This document shows, one piece after another, positions 1 to 11,064 of a stretch of DNA of 64,000 nt. The notes under the pieces are model-generated. The model searched no databases and was not told the origin of the DNA. It worked only from the letters and a program-made list of their open reading frames with translations. The stretch is taken from assembly GCF_019703515.2 (NCBI RefSeq), contig NC_059393.1, positions 11,736,001 through 11,800,000 of the forward strand, read 5' to 3'. The DNA is from Myxocyprinus asiaticus (Eukaryota; Chordata; Actinopteri; Cypriniformes; Catostomidae). Positions within the stretch are counted from its first letter, which is position 1. The number at the start of each line of letters is the position of its first letter. The translations under genes were made by a program, and so were the position numbers.

Positions 1-478
1 TTTTTTCAAGAGCCAGCTGTCATGTGTATTTTGTTGATTCATGTTTTTCATGTCTTTTATTTTGAAAGTTATTTCCTGTTTCATGTCATGTGGTTCCCTT
101 GTCAAGTGATTTCATGTTTTCCCTCCATGTTCATATGTCTTGTTTTCATTGGTTTATTGGTTTATTATCTTATCAGTTCTGTCTGTTTATTGGTTATCTT
201 TGTCATGTGTTCTCCCATGTCCATGTATTGAAACCCTCATGTTTTTCATTGTCCTTTGTCAAGTATTGTGTGTGTTTGGTGTAACGTTGTCATGCTAAGT
301 CAGGTCAAGTCAAGTTTATGTCAAGTCATGTTATAGTCAAGTTCATGTTTTGTTTATGTTTCATTCATGTTTATAGTTAGGGTTTATTGGTTCTCACTTT
401 AGTTAATAAAATTGCACTTGGGTTCTTCATTCCATCGTCATCGTCTTTATCATTGCCAGTGCCAGCAGCTACGTTACA
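1..478 (+). mobile_element. Partial LTR (3' part) of an LTR retrotransposon
   Basis: The stretch is T-rich and full of short variants of 'tcatgttt' and 'tcaagt'. It has a polyadenylation-type AATAAA near 407 and ends in 'ctacgttaca', a typical CA-type LTR terminus. No internal coding region follows, so this is either a solo LTR or the end of an element lying to the left of the window. The LTR start is not visible. Family (Gypsy or BEL/Pao) cannot be decided from the sequence alone. Confidence 0.5.
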
Positions 479-1235
479 CCAGCATTTAAATAGGAAACAG
501 GGTAAACGGTGCTTTAAGTTTTTCAGCAACAGTAGCAATTAAACATTAAAAAAGTAATTTAATGCAAAATGAAACTACTTAAATATTTGACACTCTTTAC
601 TCTGTGATTATTATATGTATGTACATTAATACTGATTTGATTCAGTAAGAATGCCTGAATGCCTATAACAGACAGCATGCAGCTTATACATTTATACATC
701 GTACAGATCTAACATTTTGAAGAATTTGTCCTGTCTGCTTATACATTAACGGCTGTGTTTGCTTTAATATCTCGTCAAGACAGTGCAGATTTAATCCTGT
801 CTGTTTACACTCTAATTCATTAACAGCTGTGATTACATTAATCTTGCCTAATAAGGGGCATTTTGATTAAAAACAGCGAAGTGTCGTGCAGGAGCGCTGC
901 ATTCATTACGAGACACAAGTGCACCGGAAGGCACTCGCATGTGAGTGTTTCAAAGCAGTGTGATCAAACAGCGCATGGGTAGATAATTTAGTTAGATCTT
1001 TGTAATGCCAGTATTTCTTTTAGCACCTTTGGCTATGAAAATATTGAACTGAGCAGAGATTCTGTCATACTCCTAGCTTATCGTGGCTGCACACTGCAGT
1101 TTGTAAACCACTGTACTGGACAAACGTCTTTGGCAGCTGCATTTTAGTTTATTCAGCATCTTGTGCAGAAGCGCTGTGTTGTGAAGATACCATATAAAGT
1201 TTAAAAGATCAACAATTAAAAACACGTGAAGTGAA
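479..1235. other. No recognisable feature
   Basis: AT-rich unique-looking sequence with short, non-conserved open frames. The words 'cctgtctg..ttatacattaacggctgtg' and 'cctgtctgtttacactctaattcattaacagctgtg' recur at about 730 and 798, a small degenerate tandem duplication. Nothing else can be supported. Confidence 0.4.
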
Positions 1236-1457
1236 TTTGACCACTGGAGTCTTATGGATTACTTTTATACTGCCTTTTGGGCCTTCAAAGTTCTGGTCAC
1301 TCTTCACTTGCATTGTAAGGACCATCAGAGCTGAAATATTCTTTTAAAAATCTTTGTTTGTGTTTTACAGAAGAAAGAAAGTCATACACATCTAGGATGA
1401 CATGAGGTTAAGTAAATGAAGAGAGAATTTTCATTTTTGGGTGAACCATCTCTTTAA
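1236..1457 (+). repeat. Fragment of a dispersed TTAAAGGGATAGTTCACCC-type MITE
   Basis: The block runs from 'gaccactggagtcttatggattac' through 'cacttgcattgtaaggacc' to 'tttttgggtgaaccatctcttta'. The same ordered words recur at 53.6 kb (reverse) and 55.2 kb (forward), ending in the inverse of 'taaagggatagttcaccca'. This is a very common cyprinid-type non-autonomous DNA repeat; the family name is not assigned. Confidence 0.7.
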
Positions 1458-2019
1458 ATCAATATAATTACTGGCTGGTTTTTGATCAAACAATTGTAGG
1501 CGTCGTTACAGTTACTTATTCACAGCAGATTTTTGAGTAATTAATGGAATTTAAATATACAAAACATTAAAATATACCACAAAAACAATATTGTCTTGTT
1601 TAGTAGGCCTACTGCAAGTAGTTAAGACCAAATATTTTGGGGAAAAAACAGAATTCTTTAGGAAACACTGGCTTGCACACCAAAGAAATATTTTCGCAAA
1701 TAAGAATACAAAATTAAACCCACACCAACCACCTATAGTACATAACGATAAACTACCATGACACCTGTGTCAAATTGGCAAGCCTGCCAGCCCGCAGCTC
1801 CATCTGTGGTTATGATAAATATCCCAATAAACAGATAATTCTCGCGCCCTCTGAAGACGCAAAATCTGAAGTCACCCTAATTAGGCAGAAGAACCCCAAC
1901 TGAACCTATGATCAATAGAGCATTTCTGTGCACTGTCACGTCCCATTTTCGGTGTGGCTCGTCGTTTACAGCTGTTTTTACCCCTTTTCTTTACCACTGT
2001 GGTGCTCTACACCTGGGGT
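1458..2019. other. No recognisable feature
   Basis: Low-GC sequence. The open frames of about 60 residues starting at 1,908 and 1,928 show no motif or family resemblance and overlap each other in different frames, so they are treated as chance. Confidence 0.4.
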
Positions 2020-2690
2020 CAGAAACCTGTGGAGGGGTAATCACTGGCTCGACATCAATGGCGAGAGAGGAGTTCACTATTTTATTCATATAAATTCCGC
2101 GCCTGCATTCCGATCTACATCTTGATGTAATCATTCCTCATGATCATGTTTTCATGAGCTGAATGGGAGGATAAACAAAAAGTTAAAATGTGATGAGACT
2201 GCAGTATATTCAACAGACTTGTGCAGCGTGTGCAAGCCATTCACGTATTACGAGCCGGCAGTGCTTCACTTTTGGTTAATCACGCGAGTAAACGCCCGCT
2301 TTGCTTCGGTCAGGCTGCACAGATGACAGCCTATATTCCGTGTTTCATTTGTTTCTTTTTGCTTTCAGAACAACACATGATGTAATAAGGAAAATTATTA
2401 CTATTAATCCTTGAGATTTCGCATACAGGTACATTCACCGAAAAGGGCTAAATAGTTGATCGGCTTGTGATGCATGAATGGCTTGCAAGCGCAGCATGAT
2501 TCTTGTCACACTTTAATAGTGTTTAGTCTCCCATTCAGCTGATGAAAACACACTGCGTGATAATGAGGAAGGATTACATCAAGATGTAGATTGGAATGCA
2601 GGTGCGAAAAAAGTCATATAAATAAAATAGCCTGCTCCTCTCTCGCTGTTGCTTGTGTGCTAGTGATTACATGATTCCACAAAATTTTGT
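2020..2690. repeat. Foldback (long inverted repeat) element, about 230-bp arms
   Basis: The left arm (about 2,035-2,270) contains 'ctacatcttgatgtaatca' and 'gagctgaatgggag'. The right arm (about 2,455-2,655) contains the reverse complements 'ggattacatcaagatgtag' and 'ctcccattcagctgatg', followed by matching 'gcaagc' and 'ctcctctctcgc' blocks at the outer side. The arms align over roughly 230 bp with mismatches, around a spacer of about 180 bp. No coding capacity is seen, consistent with a non-autonomous foldback transposon. Superfamily unknown. Confidence 0.75.
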
Positions 2691-2739
2691 GATCACTGAT
2701 AAAATAAGCAAATTTGTGACATTACAGTAACTGTGTTCA

Positions 2740-2975
2740 CTCATTTTGTTCAAAAGGACAGGTTTTCTTTCAATTTTCACTCAAACTGTTATGCTGATAA
2801 TATCATTTGTAATTAAAAATAAATTATTAAATTAGAAAAATGCAAAATACAAACATTTTCACAAGTGGACTCATACTTCAGAAAATCGCATACACCTGCA
2901 TGTTTTGGCACAGCCATTGACCAGGAAAAAAAAAAAAATGTCACTCCATGTCAGAAAAGGTTGCCAACCCCTGTT
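2740..2975 (+). mobile_element. hAT-like element, right end
   Basis: The sequence 'ttttcactcaaactgttatgctgataat' recurs at about 56.89 kb in a similar AT-rich block, and the segment ends in 'ggttgccaacccctg', the inverse of a CAGGGGTTGGCAACC-type hAT terminus. The matching left terminus was not found, so the copy is truncated or its left end has diverged. Confidence 0.45.
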
Positions 2976-3571
2976 CTACACTGTCATTAGTGGTAAATCA
3001 GAGCCTGAATGTATTGCGAGTGTAATCAGGTGAAAAATGGCATGATACTTAAATGTATAACTGATTCTTAAAGCCCCATTTTAACAATAATAAGACAGTG
3101 AGCACAGATGTCTTTCTCATCCAGTTATATAATGTGGCGCTGGCCCTTTAAGAGAAGTGCATGTGTGTTACCGGTGCGCTCAGAAGAGTCGTGAAAGTTT
3201 AGGCGAGTGCAACGTTTCACACTGTGCTCACGCGGTAAGAAATTATAAAGTGTAAAATTGATAAAACATTAAAATGGTGAAAAATATCAGCTGATAGTGA
3301 TGTATTAACTCTTTCTCTGTGTGTTGGTTTAGCCGATGGCTGTGTGTTTTGCCGATTGATGCTGAATTGTAATGAGCACATGTGAGAGACACTTCTCGTG
3401 TTGAGAGCAAATTTCACCTATATACGTCAAAGAGCATGAGTGTTGATTTATTACTTAAATACCAAGTAATATTGAAAATATTTTGTGCACTTTTGTATTA
3501 GAATGTACAGTGTTAAATTGTGTTTTTCTTGTTAAATCCAGAGGGGAGATAAAGCACTCAATGAGCCCTCT
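2976..3571. other. Unassigned sequence with a GC-richer patch
   Basis: Around 3,130-3,240 a GC-richer patch ('gtggcgctggccctttaaga', 'tgttaccggtgcgctcag') resembles the style of dispersed fish repeats but no second copy occurs here. The rest is AT-rich without recognisable structure. Confidence 0.3.
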
Positions 3572-3885
3572 TGTAGCCCTTTTCCATGTTTCGGGTGGGG
3601 GTTCCTGGGCCTGTGCGAATTCTTGAACTGTTCCATGCATTTCCATTGCAGAAAAGGCCGTTCCTGGGCCGAAAACCTGGTTCCGCACCGGCCCCAAAAG
3701 CTTGATTGTCTCTACGCAGGAACTGATTACATCAGGGGACGGAGGGCGTGATAATGTTTCATCACCATGGTAAAGTTTCCCCAAACAACAACAGTAGCTA
3801 CCATCTGCAGCAAGGAGTACTTCTTCCCTCTATAACAACAATAAAAAACCCACAAAATTATCAGACATCAAAAACTTTCAGGTAA

Positions 3886-4361
3886 GGGGGCCTGGGTAGC
3901 TCACTGAGTAAAGATGCTGACTACCACCCCTGGGGCTCGTGAGTTCGAATCCCAGGGCAAGCTGAGTGACTCTAGCCAGGTCTCCTAAGCAACCAGTTTG
4001 GCCCAGCTGCTAGGGAGGGTAGAGTCACATGGGGTAACCTCCTCGTGGTCACTATAATGTGGTTCGCTCTCAGTGGGGCAACATTATTGGCTGCAACAGG
4101 GCAGGTGGTGAGTTGTGCGTGGATACCATGGAGAATAGCGTGAAGCCTCCACACGCGCTATGTCTCCGCGGTAATGCGCTCAACAAGCCACGTGATTAGA
4201 TGCGCAGATTGATGGTCTCAGAGGCGGAGGCAACTGAGATTCGTCCTCCGCCACCCGGAGTGAGGCGAGTCACTACGCCACCACGAAGATTTAGAGTGCA
4301 TTGGGAATTGGGTATTCCAAATTGGGGAGAAAAAGGGGAGAAAATAAAAAATAAATAAATA
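3886..4361 (+). mobile_element. tRNA-derived SINE with target-site duplication
   Basis: The head has an A-box-like 'gggtagctcactgagtaaag' and a B-box 'gagttcgaatccc' in tRNA spacing. The body contains 'ggtctcctaagcaacc', 'agagtcacatggggtaacc' and 'gaggcaactgagattcg', and the 3' tail 'attgggaattgggtattcc' runs into an A-rich end with (aaat)n. It is flanked by a 13-bp direct repeat, 'aactttcaggtaa' at 3,873-3,885 and 'aacgttcaggtaa' at 4,362-4,374, with one mismatch. Length is about 476 bp. A full inverted copy lies at 47,372-47,777 and a truncated one at 23,736-23,875. Confidence 0.9.
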
Positions 4362-4485
4362 AACGTTCAGGTAACACGACGAAACCTGTGCTCTACTTGC
4401 GATATGGTATTTACAAAGATCCAAGATAAACTAGAGAGATCGCAAAGGAAAAAAATACTCTACAAGAATGAAGATACAGCACAAA

Positions 4486-4643
4486 ATGACGCACGACACC
4501 TTCAATCGGACAATTGACCAAATCATAAACAAATTTAAAAACACTTAAGGGAGTTCAGGGACCATAAGAAGGACATAAGCAAAAGTGACAGTGAACGGAG
4601 CAACTATGTTTTGGACTCGGACACCGACCAGCCTGCTAACTAA
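4486..4643 (+). pseudogene. Fragment of a Harbinger-type Myb/SANT-like DNA-binding protein
   Basis: The first frame reads THDTFNRTIDQIINKFK. After a frameshift near 4,540-4,550 it continues EFRDHKKDISKSDSERS and then a short acidic stretch, ending at a TAA (4,641-4,643). 'QIINKxKxLKxEFRDHKKD' is the pattern of the third helix and following linker of trihelix/Myb-SANT-like domains that partner Harbinger transposases. In such elements this protein binds the transposon ends and helps bring transposase into the nucleus. Only about 50 residues survive, so it is non-functional. The match is by pattern recognition. Confidence 0.5.
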
Positions 4644-5312
4644 CCGGGGCATTGAATTCAGCCAGTAACGCTCGTGATAAACAGTGAATCGATGGTGTCC
4701 TCTGCAGCTGATCTCAGAAAGTTGTTATATTTGCCAACTTTGTTATCTTTTCTTACACTGTTGTCATCTTATTGTACATTGTTTTGTTTTTTTGACCAGC
4801 TACTCACTAAGTCTGGAAGATCGTGGCTATCTGTTAAGTAAAATGGTGGGATTCTCAGTCAATAATATTATATGCTATGGCAAAAATCCAAATACAATCA
4901 TCTCCTACACCAATGTTAATAATGATTCCACTGTAACAGTTTACAGAACTTAGCAAGTTAAGCCATAGTTCATACAATATATTGTAATAACATTACCTGT
5001 CATCTTTAGCGTAGATCTTGCTGAGCAATGTACACTAACTATGGATTGCATTACTCCGTATGTTTAAATATGTCCTCAAAAACAAGAGTAAAAGCTGTAT
5101 ACAAACACACTGTGACGTGCCATGTTTGTTATGTTTGAGGTAGTCACATGAAATTACCACATAGACAGTAACTCGTTATGTCACCGTTCGGCTCTCAGGT
5201 CAGTGGAAAAGCGCAGCCGGTTTACGATAGGCTTCAGATTGCCCCAGCTGTGAACCAGCGGAGCACAGGCTCGGCATGAGAACCATCGCAATTTTGGTGG
5301 AAAAGGGCCATT

Positions 5313-5880
5313 TGTGAACTCCAGAGTGAGTTTTGTTCACTTATCTAATTTTTAGGAGTATTTATGCTCTTATACAGGTGTATTACATAACACTGATGAA
5401 AAGTTAATGTTCATTTAATTTCATGTGTGCTTTATACCACAATATATTGTATTTTATGGTGGTTGCTGTGATGTGTATACGAATGAGGAATGTTTATGAA
5501 ACCTGTGTGGCCTTATGTATGCATTTTTCTGTGTTTTACTACATTTTCAGGGGTTAGACAGGCGACTACTGTTGTTTATGTGTTTATTTTTTGGGTTTAG
5601 TACAATTCATGTACAATTCATTTTTATTCTAAGTGCCGTTGTTTTCATCCAGCTTTAATATTGTTATGATAAAAACACCACAAGAGTTTTAAGTGGGAAA
5701 AAGTAAAACAAATGTCACAATCTACCTTTTTTAAAATTTGTGTATTTATTTTATTTTTTTACTCCCATAAAGCTTTTCTTAATGCTGATTCCCTTTGAAT
5801 TCAGTCAGGAATAAAAGACCCCAAAATTCAGTTTGCCTTAATTGTTTCAAGCAATTTTTTTTTTTTTTTTTTTAAATCAG
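5313..5880. other. AT-rich unique sequence, poly-T tract
   Basis: Low-GC sequence without recognisable genes. A poly-T run of about 20 bases lies at about 5,856-5,873. Confidence 0.4.
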
Positions 5881-6550
5881 CAGGCCATGAGCACGGCAAA
5901 ATGAGTTTGGGCGACGCTTTAATTATGGCAGCTGCAAAAGCCATTTCGACCCCTGCTCACCTCGTGCCCTGCTTGTCGGGACCCACATCACAGCATCGCC
6001 TTAGCCGTCCGTCGGCAAGTGCTTTTAATCCCACATGCGCAGTAGGAGCGAGTGATGACCCGTACCACATAAACAATCTTGGTTTCTCTCTAAACAAATA
6101 ATGAGCACATTTCTCAGACTCCTTTCTCTCTTTCCACTCAGAGTTTGAACAATTCTATTAACTGCTTTTTTCACAGACCCTCTGTCAGGTGTGGGAGAAA
6201 ATGAGGAACAGATGAAGGGAGATACAGTCTGTTGCTGGATTGTAAGCCATTGGGAAAATTAGGTCTTGTCCTCTCTCAAATGGGTGCAGAGGGAGGTTGT
6301 CACACCTTTAATGTGATTAATTAATGTTTGCTTCTCGATGCAAGCTAGGTCCAAGGAAGGAAAGTGAATGCTTCTTCATTTGTGTTGTCAGGATTACAAA
6401 GAGGAAGAGTAATCCAAATCAGCTTCCTCAACGACAGCAGCTTTATCATCATTACAATGGGTTCACTAGTGTCAGTTTGGTGTGTTTTGAAACAGTCTAC
6501 AAAAAATAAATCTATAACTCAAGTTCCTGGTTGTTTTTCTCTTTCCAAAG
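5881..6550. other. Candidate conserved non-coding element
   Basis: This patch has balanced composition and no similarity to the dispersed repeats of the window. It has homeodomain-like words such as 'ctttaattatggcagctg', 'aatgtgattaattaatg' and 'ggattacaaagaggaagag'. Open frames at 5,901-6,101, 6,324-6,509 and 6,364-6,591 are short, overlap and show no domain. The pattern resembles vertebrate conserved non-coding elements, but without alignment to other genomes this is only a suspicion. Confidence 0.3.
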
Positions 6551-6552
6551 AC

Positions 6553-8001
6553 CACTGTGGCCTGTCTCACAAAGCAGGATTTAGCAGCTAGCTAGATAAG
6601 TTTAAACTTAAAACTAACTCTGAATTTGTGGTACCAGTAAAGCGGATAGGCTTTCATCGGGGTTCCTCGCCATAGTAACATACGCTAATCCACTAACTTG
6701 CTCTGGGGCAGGTTATGTTGACGATCAGAGATCTCATCCAGATTCTGGACCAATCATCTGTGAGCAAAATTACAGTCACTCACCCCAGTATCTCTCACTC
6801 CAATTTAAAGTGCACTTCAATGAGACAATTGTATAAATTTACAAAATAACCTATTTATGATCATTATTTATTGCAAGAAATATATTTTTTGGCAGTCTTG
6901 TATTTGTTTCAATATACTTTTTTTTTTTCCCCAATCATTTTCCCACATTGGCCATAAAATACGTATGAATAAATAAACCTAAAATAATTATATAATTTCA
7001 AGTAAGATATTAATACAGTATCAATAATGATCGAATGACTTTAAAATATTAAAACTTAATCACTCCACAGTATACTGTAGATATATCAGAAAAGAGTGAA
7101 TGCCACCCAAACCCCTTCTGATTTGCTGGCAGAGATGCTATGAACATACAGTATTTCACTTGAAGTTCAATAAAAGCACACTAGCACACAAATATGTCTT
7201 TATTGTGTCTTATGCTGCTAGAAAGAAAGAACAAATAAGTCTTTATTAGTGCATACCATCTACTCATTTTCCAGTTGCTCACATTTTTATTATTCGATAG
7301 TGTATTAATGTCTAATAGTATTAAAATATATTAAGTTAGTAATTTAAATTCATACTAAAGCTTTTAATTTAAAAAAAAAAAAAAAAAAAAGAAAAATTCA
7401 AATTAAGATATTAAACTTTTAAAATTACAAGCCTGAATGTTCTTGTTGTGGACCTATATAAAGTTACATTCACATCGATATATTATCTATTTTAATATTT
7501 TCATCACATTTAGATTTTTTTCGTGCTCTAGCAGCAGCAGCAATGTTTCTTCTTGCTGTGTAAATGGCTTTAAATTCTTTATCATTTACTAGTGATCCTT
7601 TGTGCTGTGTGAATGTATTATAATTGTTCATGATTTCATTGTGATTATTCGTGTTGTGTAAATGTGATTTGATTGATCATATTTTTTTAAAGTCCTCTTG
7701 TGCTGTGTTATAACTGCGTTTAATTTTCTTAAAAATCTTCAGCGGAGAAGTAAATCTCGCCGACACTCTCGTGAGATGTGACTTGCATGCGATTGGCTGT
7801 TCACTTCATTCATGTGTGAACATGTATGTGAACTAATCATAACCTCGGGATCAAACTCTGAATTGACAGAGAAAGTTGGTAACGAGGGTCTTGATACCAC
7901 TTAATCCTAATGAAGCCTGATTGGATTTGGTGAGTTTTGTCAAACTAAAACCAATCCTGAAATCCAGAATTTGTTCAGCTTTTTTTGTGATACATGGCAC
8001 T
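6553..8001. mobile_element. Possible DNA transposon with imperfect terminal inverted repeats
   Basis: The left side begins 'ggcctgtctcacaaagcagg' and the right side ends 'ttttgtgatacatggcac', which read inversely as similar termini of about 25 bp. Subterminal blocks on both sides are GC-richer ('aagcggataggctttcatcg'; 'ggtaacgagggtcttgatacc'), while the centre is AT-rich with an A-run near 7,371-7,390. No transposase frame is visible and no clean target duplication was found. Confidence 0.4.
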
Positions 8002-8224
8002 GGAAAGCTACAAGTTACACAGTGTAAAAATAGCAAAGCTGGAATAGATGGGCTAGAGCAGTGGTTCTCAACTGGTAAAAGAGCAATGCTAAATGGGAAT
8101 GATAACATGCAACAAGATATATGTTCAATTTAGGTAGGATAGCAAAATAAATATAGGCTTATTAACTTGTAAAAGTGAGGATGAAACACTTCCCATATTT
8201 ATTGTTGTTGATGTCAAAGGTGGT
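8002..8224. other. hAT-type terminus motif and unassigned flanks
   Basis: 'cagtggttctcaactgg' at about 8,058-8,074 matches a CAGTGGTTCTCAACC-type hAT terminus, as seen in full at 50,151. No partner end could be paired, so only a terminal fragment is claimed. Confidence 0.35.
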
Positions 8225-8322
8225 GTAGGATGCCACTTGTCAGTATTTCAGCTGACTAGGGTTGATTTCAGAGTACATGAACTTTCGGAAGCAACATGTT
8301 GATTTCCCATGTGATCATGTTG
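8225..8322 (+). repeat. Fragment of an unclassified five-copy dispersed repeat (right end)
   Basis: 'gggttgatttcagagtacatgaac' then 'gcaacatgttgatttcccatgtgatcatgtt' matches the right end of larger copies at 22,556-23,107 and 48,293-48,830. Only about 100 bp is present here. Confidence 0.65.
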
Positions 8323-8745
8323 GTTGTTTCACCACTTGAAGTCCAATGCAAAATCTGGGACCTAAAGCAAAACCAGTTAATGACCTCTGGGCTAGAAAGG
8401 CTTTTTTATTGTCTCTATATTCATAGATATCAGAAATCCTTTGCAAACCAGAGTGTTTGTTTTTTAATGTGTGGCTCGCCAAAATCCAGCACCTTTAAAA
8501 AGCCTCACAGTGATTGTCTTTTTGTCTGTTCGCTTGTGAAATTAAATCTCTTTAATCTGTGATCTGCACACCAGGGAAAGGAACAACTAAAACCATGCAT
8601 CATCCTATTTTTGGCTTTCAATACAAACAGCAATAAAGCGTAGATCCTGAGAGAATTGCACTGGAGAATTTCAAAGCAATATATGCACCTCTTTCTTTGT
8701 AAACATTTGTATAGTATCTCAAAAAGAAAAACAAATACACACATA
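8323..8745. other. No recognisable feature
   Basis: AT-rich sequence. Short frames on both strands have no motif or family resemblance. Confidence 0.4.
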
Positions 8746-8960
8746 CAGTGGTCCCAAAAAGTATTTGGACATTTAAAAATGTATGAATGTCTTTCAAACC
8801 AAGTGCCATTTATTTTTTAAGTAATATAGCATAAACACACTTTTCAAGCAACACATTTAAAGGGATAGGAAAACTGACTTCATACATTCAGTAAAAATCA
8901 CCTTGGGACTGGATGGTTAAAAGCCATTGCAAAAATAGATAAATAAATAAATAAAAATAA
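8746..8960 (+). mobile_element. Tc1/mariner-like terminus fragment
   Basis: 'cagtggtcccaaaaagtatttggac' starting at 8,746 has the form of a Tc1/mariner inverted terminus in fish genomes (cagtg...aaaagt.t..gac). No transposase frame and no opposite end are recognised. Confidence 0.4.
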
Positions 8961-9940
8961 TAATAACATATATTGGGACTGTCAAACAATTACAACTTTT
9001 AACATATGTCAATTGATAAATCGCAATTAATAGCATATACAAATGTTTGTTAAGAAAGGCCATAAAATAAAATAAAAATATTTAATATATAATGATTTCA
9101 TGATTATAAAAAGATTTATTTACATAATTGTAAATATAATGTATATTATAAATATAATAATTCATATAATTCATACGCAATTAGGGCTGTCAATCAATAA
9201 AAAATATAATCAAATTAATTACATGATATGCAGAGAGTCCTCCAGCCACTGGGGGTTGTATCAGGAAGGGCATTTATGAATTGCATATATAAATATTTGC
9301 TGAGAGAGGCTTTTACAGTTAATAAAAATAATTCAATGTATAATGAATAAATAATTATACATATATTTAAATAATTATAAATGTAATATATATTATATAC
9401 ATAATAATTCAGATAAATAAAATGCAACACATTATTGTGGCAGATGAGTAAAAGCATTGATAAGCTAATATGAAAAGTGTCGTCAGAATGCAATATATTG
9501 TTTATTTCCATGTAATTGAACATAAGCCTATCATTGGCCTTTAGTCCACAGCAATCTTTTAGGTCGCACTTTCAAATTAAACGCAATTTAAAACTTAGAA
9601 AAACATCTCTCGAAATCCCTGCATTCGATATTGCACTTCTTCCAGCTGTGTTTTAACACAAGAACGTGTCCTCATCTTGTGCTGTCGCAGGTGTCAAGCA
9701 AGCCTGAGTGTGGTTTGTTGTCTGTACAGCTGTGTGTTGCGTAAACAGCTGGAGTTTTGCTTACTGCCCCTTGCTGAAAACTGGTGGTACTTCAAATTTG
9801 AATTGCTCTGATGGTAGGAATATTCCTTATTATGGTCCAGGGACATAAATTTGTAAAAACAAACAAACAAAAAAAACATATCACGTTATTTCGATATAAT
9901 TGTTTGCACTGAATTAATGCATTCAATTGACAGCCTTAAT
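8961..9940. mobile_element. AT-rich hAT-like non-autonomous element(s)
   Basis: 'tagggctgtcaatcaat' at about 9,184 and 'attcaattgacagcctta' ending near 9,938 form an inverted pair. A related 'gggactgtcaaacaatt' lies at about 8,975. These match the TAGGGCTGTCAATCRAT terminus, also seen at 62.74 kb, common in fish repeats. The interior is AT-rich without coding potential. Flanking 8-bp duplications could not be confirmed, so boundaries are approximate. Confidence 0.45.
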
Positions 9941-10472
9941 ATACTGGCCAGTGCAACTTCATTCACCAACCTTATCCAACACCAACAATATAGTTTGACA
10001 GCTTTGCAAATATTCCAGTGCTGGTTTCAGTCTGTCTATAATGGGTCTTGGATTAAATTTACACTCTTTAATAAAGCTGTCAAAATGTACTTTGCTACCT
10101 CATATGACTGACCTTTTCCACGTCTGCGGTATTTACGTCAGAGAGCCGACACAACACATAACCGACGACCACGTGCCCTTTGAGACACCCCGTGGTGGTT
10201 TATAACCAGTTTTTGTCTGGCAGTGAGAATAATAAAGCACTGATAAATGCTCTCTAGTTCCCTTCAGGAGATTTGTTAATACTAAGAGGTCACAGCGGTG
10301 AGGGATCATTTGCTCTGTTGCCTTGTCTTGTCTTTCCTCATTAAATATGTCACCCTTGTTTAGCTTAGTGGATGGGTATAGAAGAGGAAAGAGTCTTTTC
10401 CTGATGAATATGAATTATGTTCCAGAAAGAAACCACAGAGGCACCAGGAAGGATTCTGTGAGTAAACATTTC
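9941..10472. other. No recognisable feature
   Basis: Mixed-composition sequence. A GC-richer stretch near 10,110-10,200 ('cgtctgcggtatttacgtca', 'ccgacgaccacgtgccc') has no recognised match in the window. Confidence 0.35.
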
Positions 10473-10670
10473 TTAAAGGGATAGTTCACCTAAAAATGAA
10501 AATGTTGTCATTATTTACTCCCTCATGATGTTCCAAGCTTAATGTTTTTCTTTTTTTCTGTAAAACACTAAAGGACAAATTTTGTAAGAATATACTGGTC
10601 TCTCTTTTTTGTGCAATTACAATGGGGACTGGAGTGTTCAAGCTTAAAAAAGGATACAGAAGCACCACAG
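10473..10670 (+). repeat. TTAAAGGGATAGTTCACC-type MITE, left part
   Basis: Starts 'cttaaagggatagttcacct' and continues 'aaaaatgaaaatgttgtca' and 'cctcatgatgttccaagc', the standard order of this repeat. It also appears at 1.2, 53.6-55.7 and 57.7 kb. It stops where a different terminus begins at 10,671. Confidence 0.75.
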
Positions 10671-11064
10671 AGGGCTGCACGATTATGATAAAAATAATTG
10701 TTATTATTTCCCTTGAGATTGTAATGACGATTAATTTGGATTAAAATAACACTTATTTTGGGTGGGATATATGCATGCCATATTGTCAGCTACACATCTC
10801 AAACAAACCTGTTTTTAATTGCTGTTTTATACTGTACATCATTAAATCAAGACTAGTTACCTAAACAGTCAGTTGTACATTGGCCTTAAAAGTAGAAAAA
10901 CAAATATGTTATTCAAATTTTGAATAAATTATACACAGAATTGAGCAACCGAATGAGCACAAATTAGTAGGCAGTACACAGTCGCAATCGCAATCTTCAT
11001 TTGAACAAACTCAATATCGATTCTTAAATCCCAAGATCAATCTTTCACTCAATGCGCAACCCTC
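10671..11064 (+). mobile_element. hAT-like non-autonomous element
   Basis: Begins 'gagggctgcacgattatgat' and ends 'actcaatgcgcaaccctc', an imperfect inverted pair of the AGGGCTGCACGATT type. The interior is AT-rich without coding potential. It abuts the MITE at 10,473-10,670; the 8-bp target duplication is not clear. Confidence 0.45.

Larger units (their letters stand above)
3572..5312. mobile_element. Harbinger-like DNA transposon remnant with Myb/SANT fragment and nested SINE
   Basis: The ends are inverted: 'agcccttttccatg' near 3,573 and 'ggtggaaaagggcc' near 5,299-5,312 on the opposite side. Inside lies a short decayed reading frame resembling the Myb/SANT-like DNA-binding protein that PIF/Harbinger transposons encode beside their transposase. 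No transposase domain is visible, so this is an internally deleted, non-autonomous copy. A tRNA-type SINE interrupts it at 3,886-4,361. Superfamily assignment rests on the Myb/SANT fragment and is an inference; a flanking target duplication was not identified. Confidence 0.5.

Noticed and set aside
3891..3965. A tRNA gene
   Set aside because: A and B boxes are present, but the sequence runs on into a SINE body with tail and target duplication, and other copies exist at 23.7 and 47.4 kb.
5901..6101. Small coding exon
   Set aside because: No family resemblance and no clear splice sites; the surroundings look non-coding.
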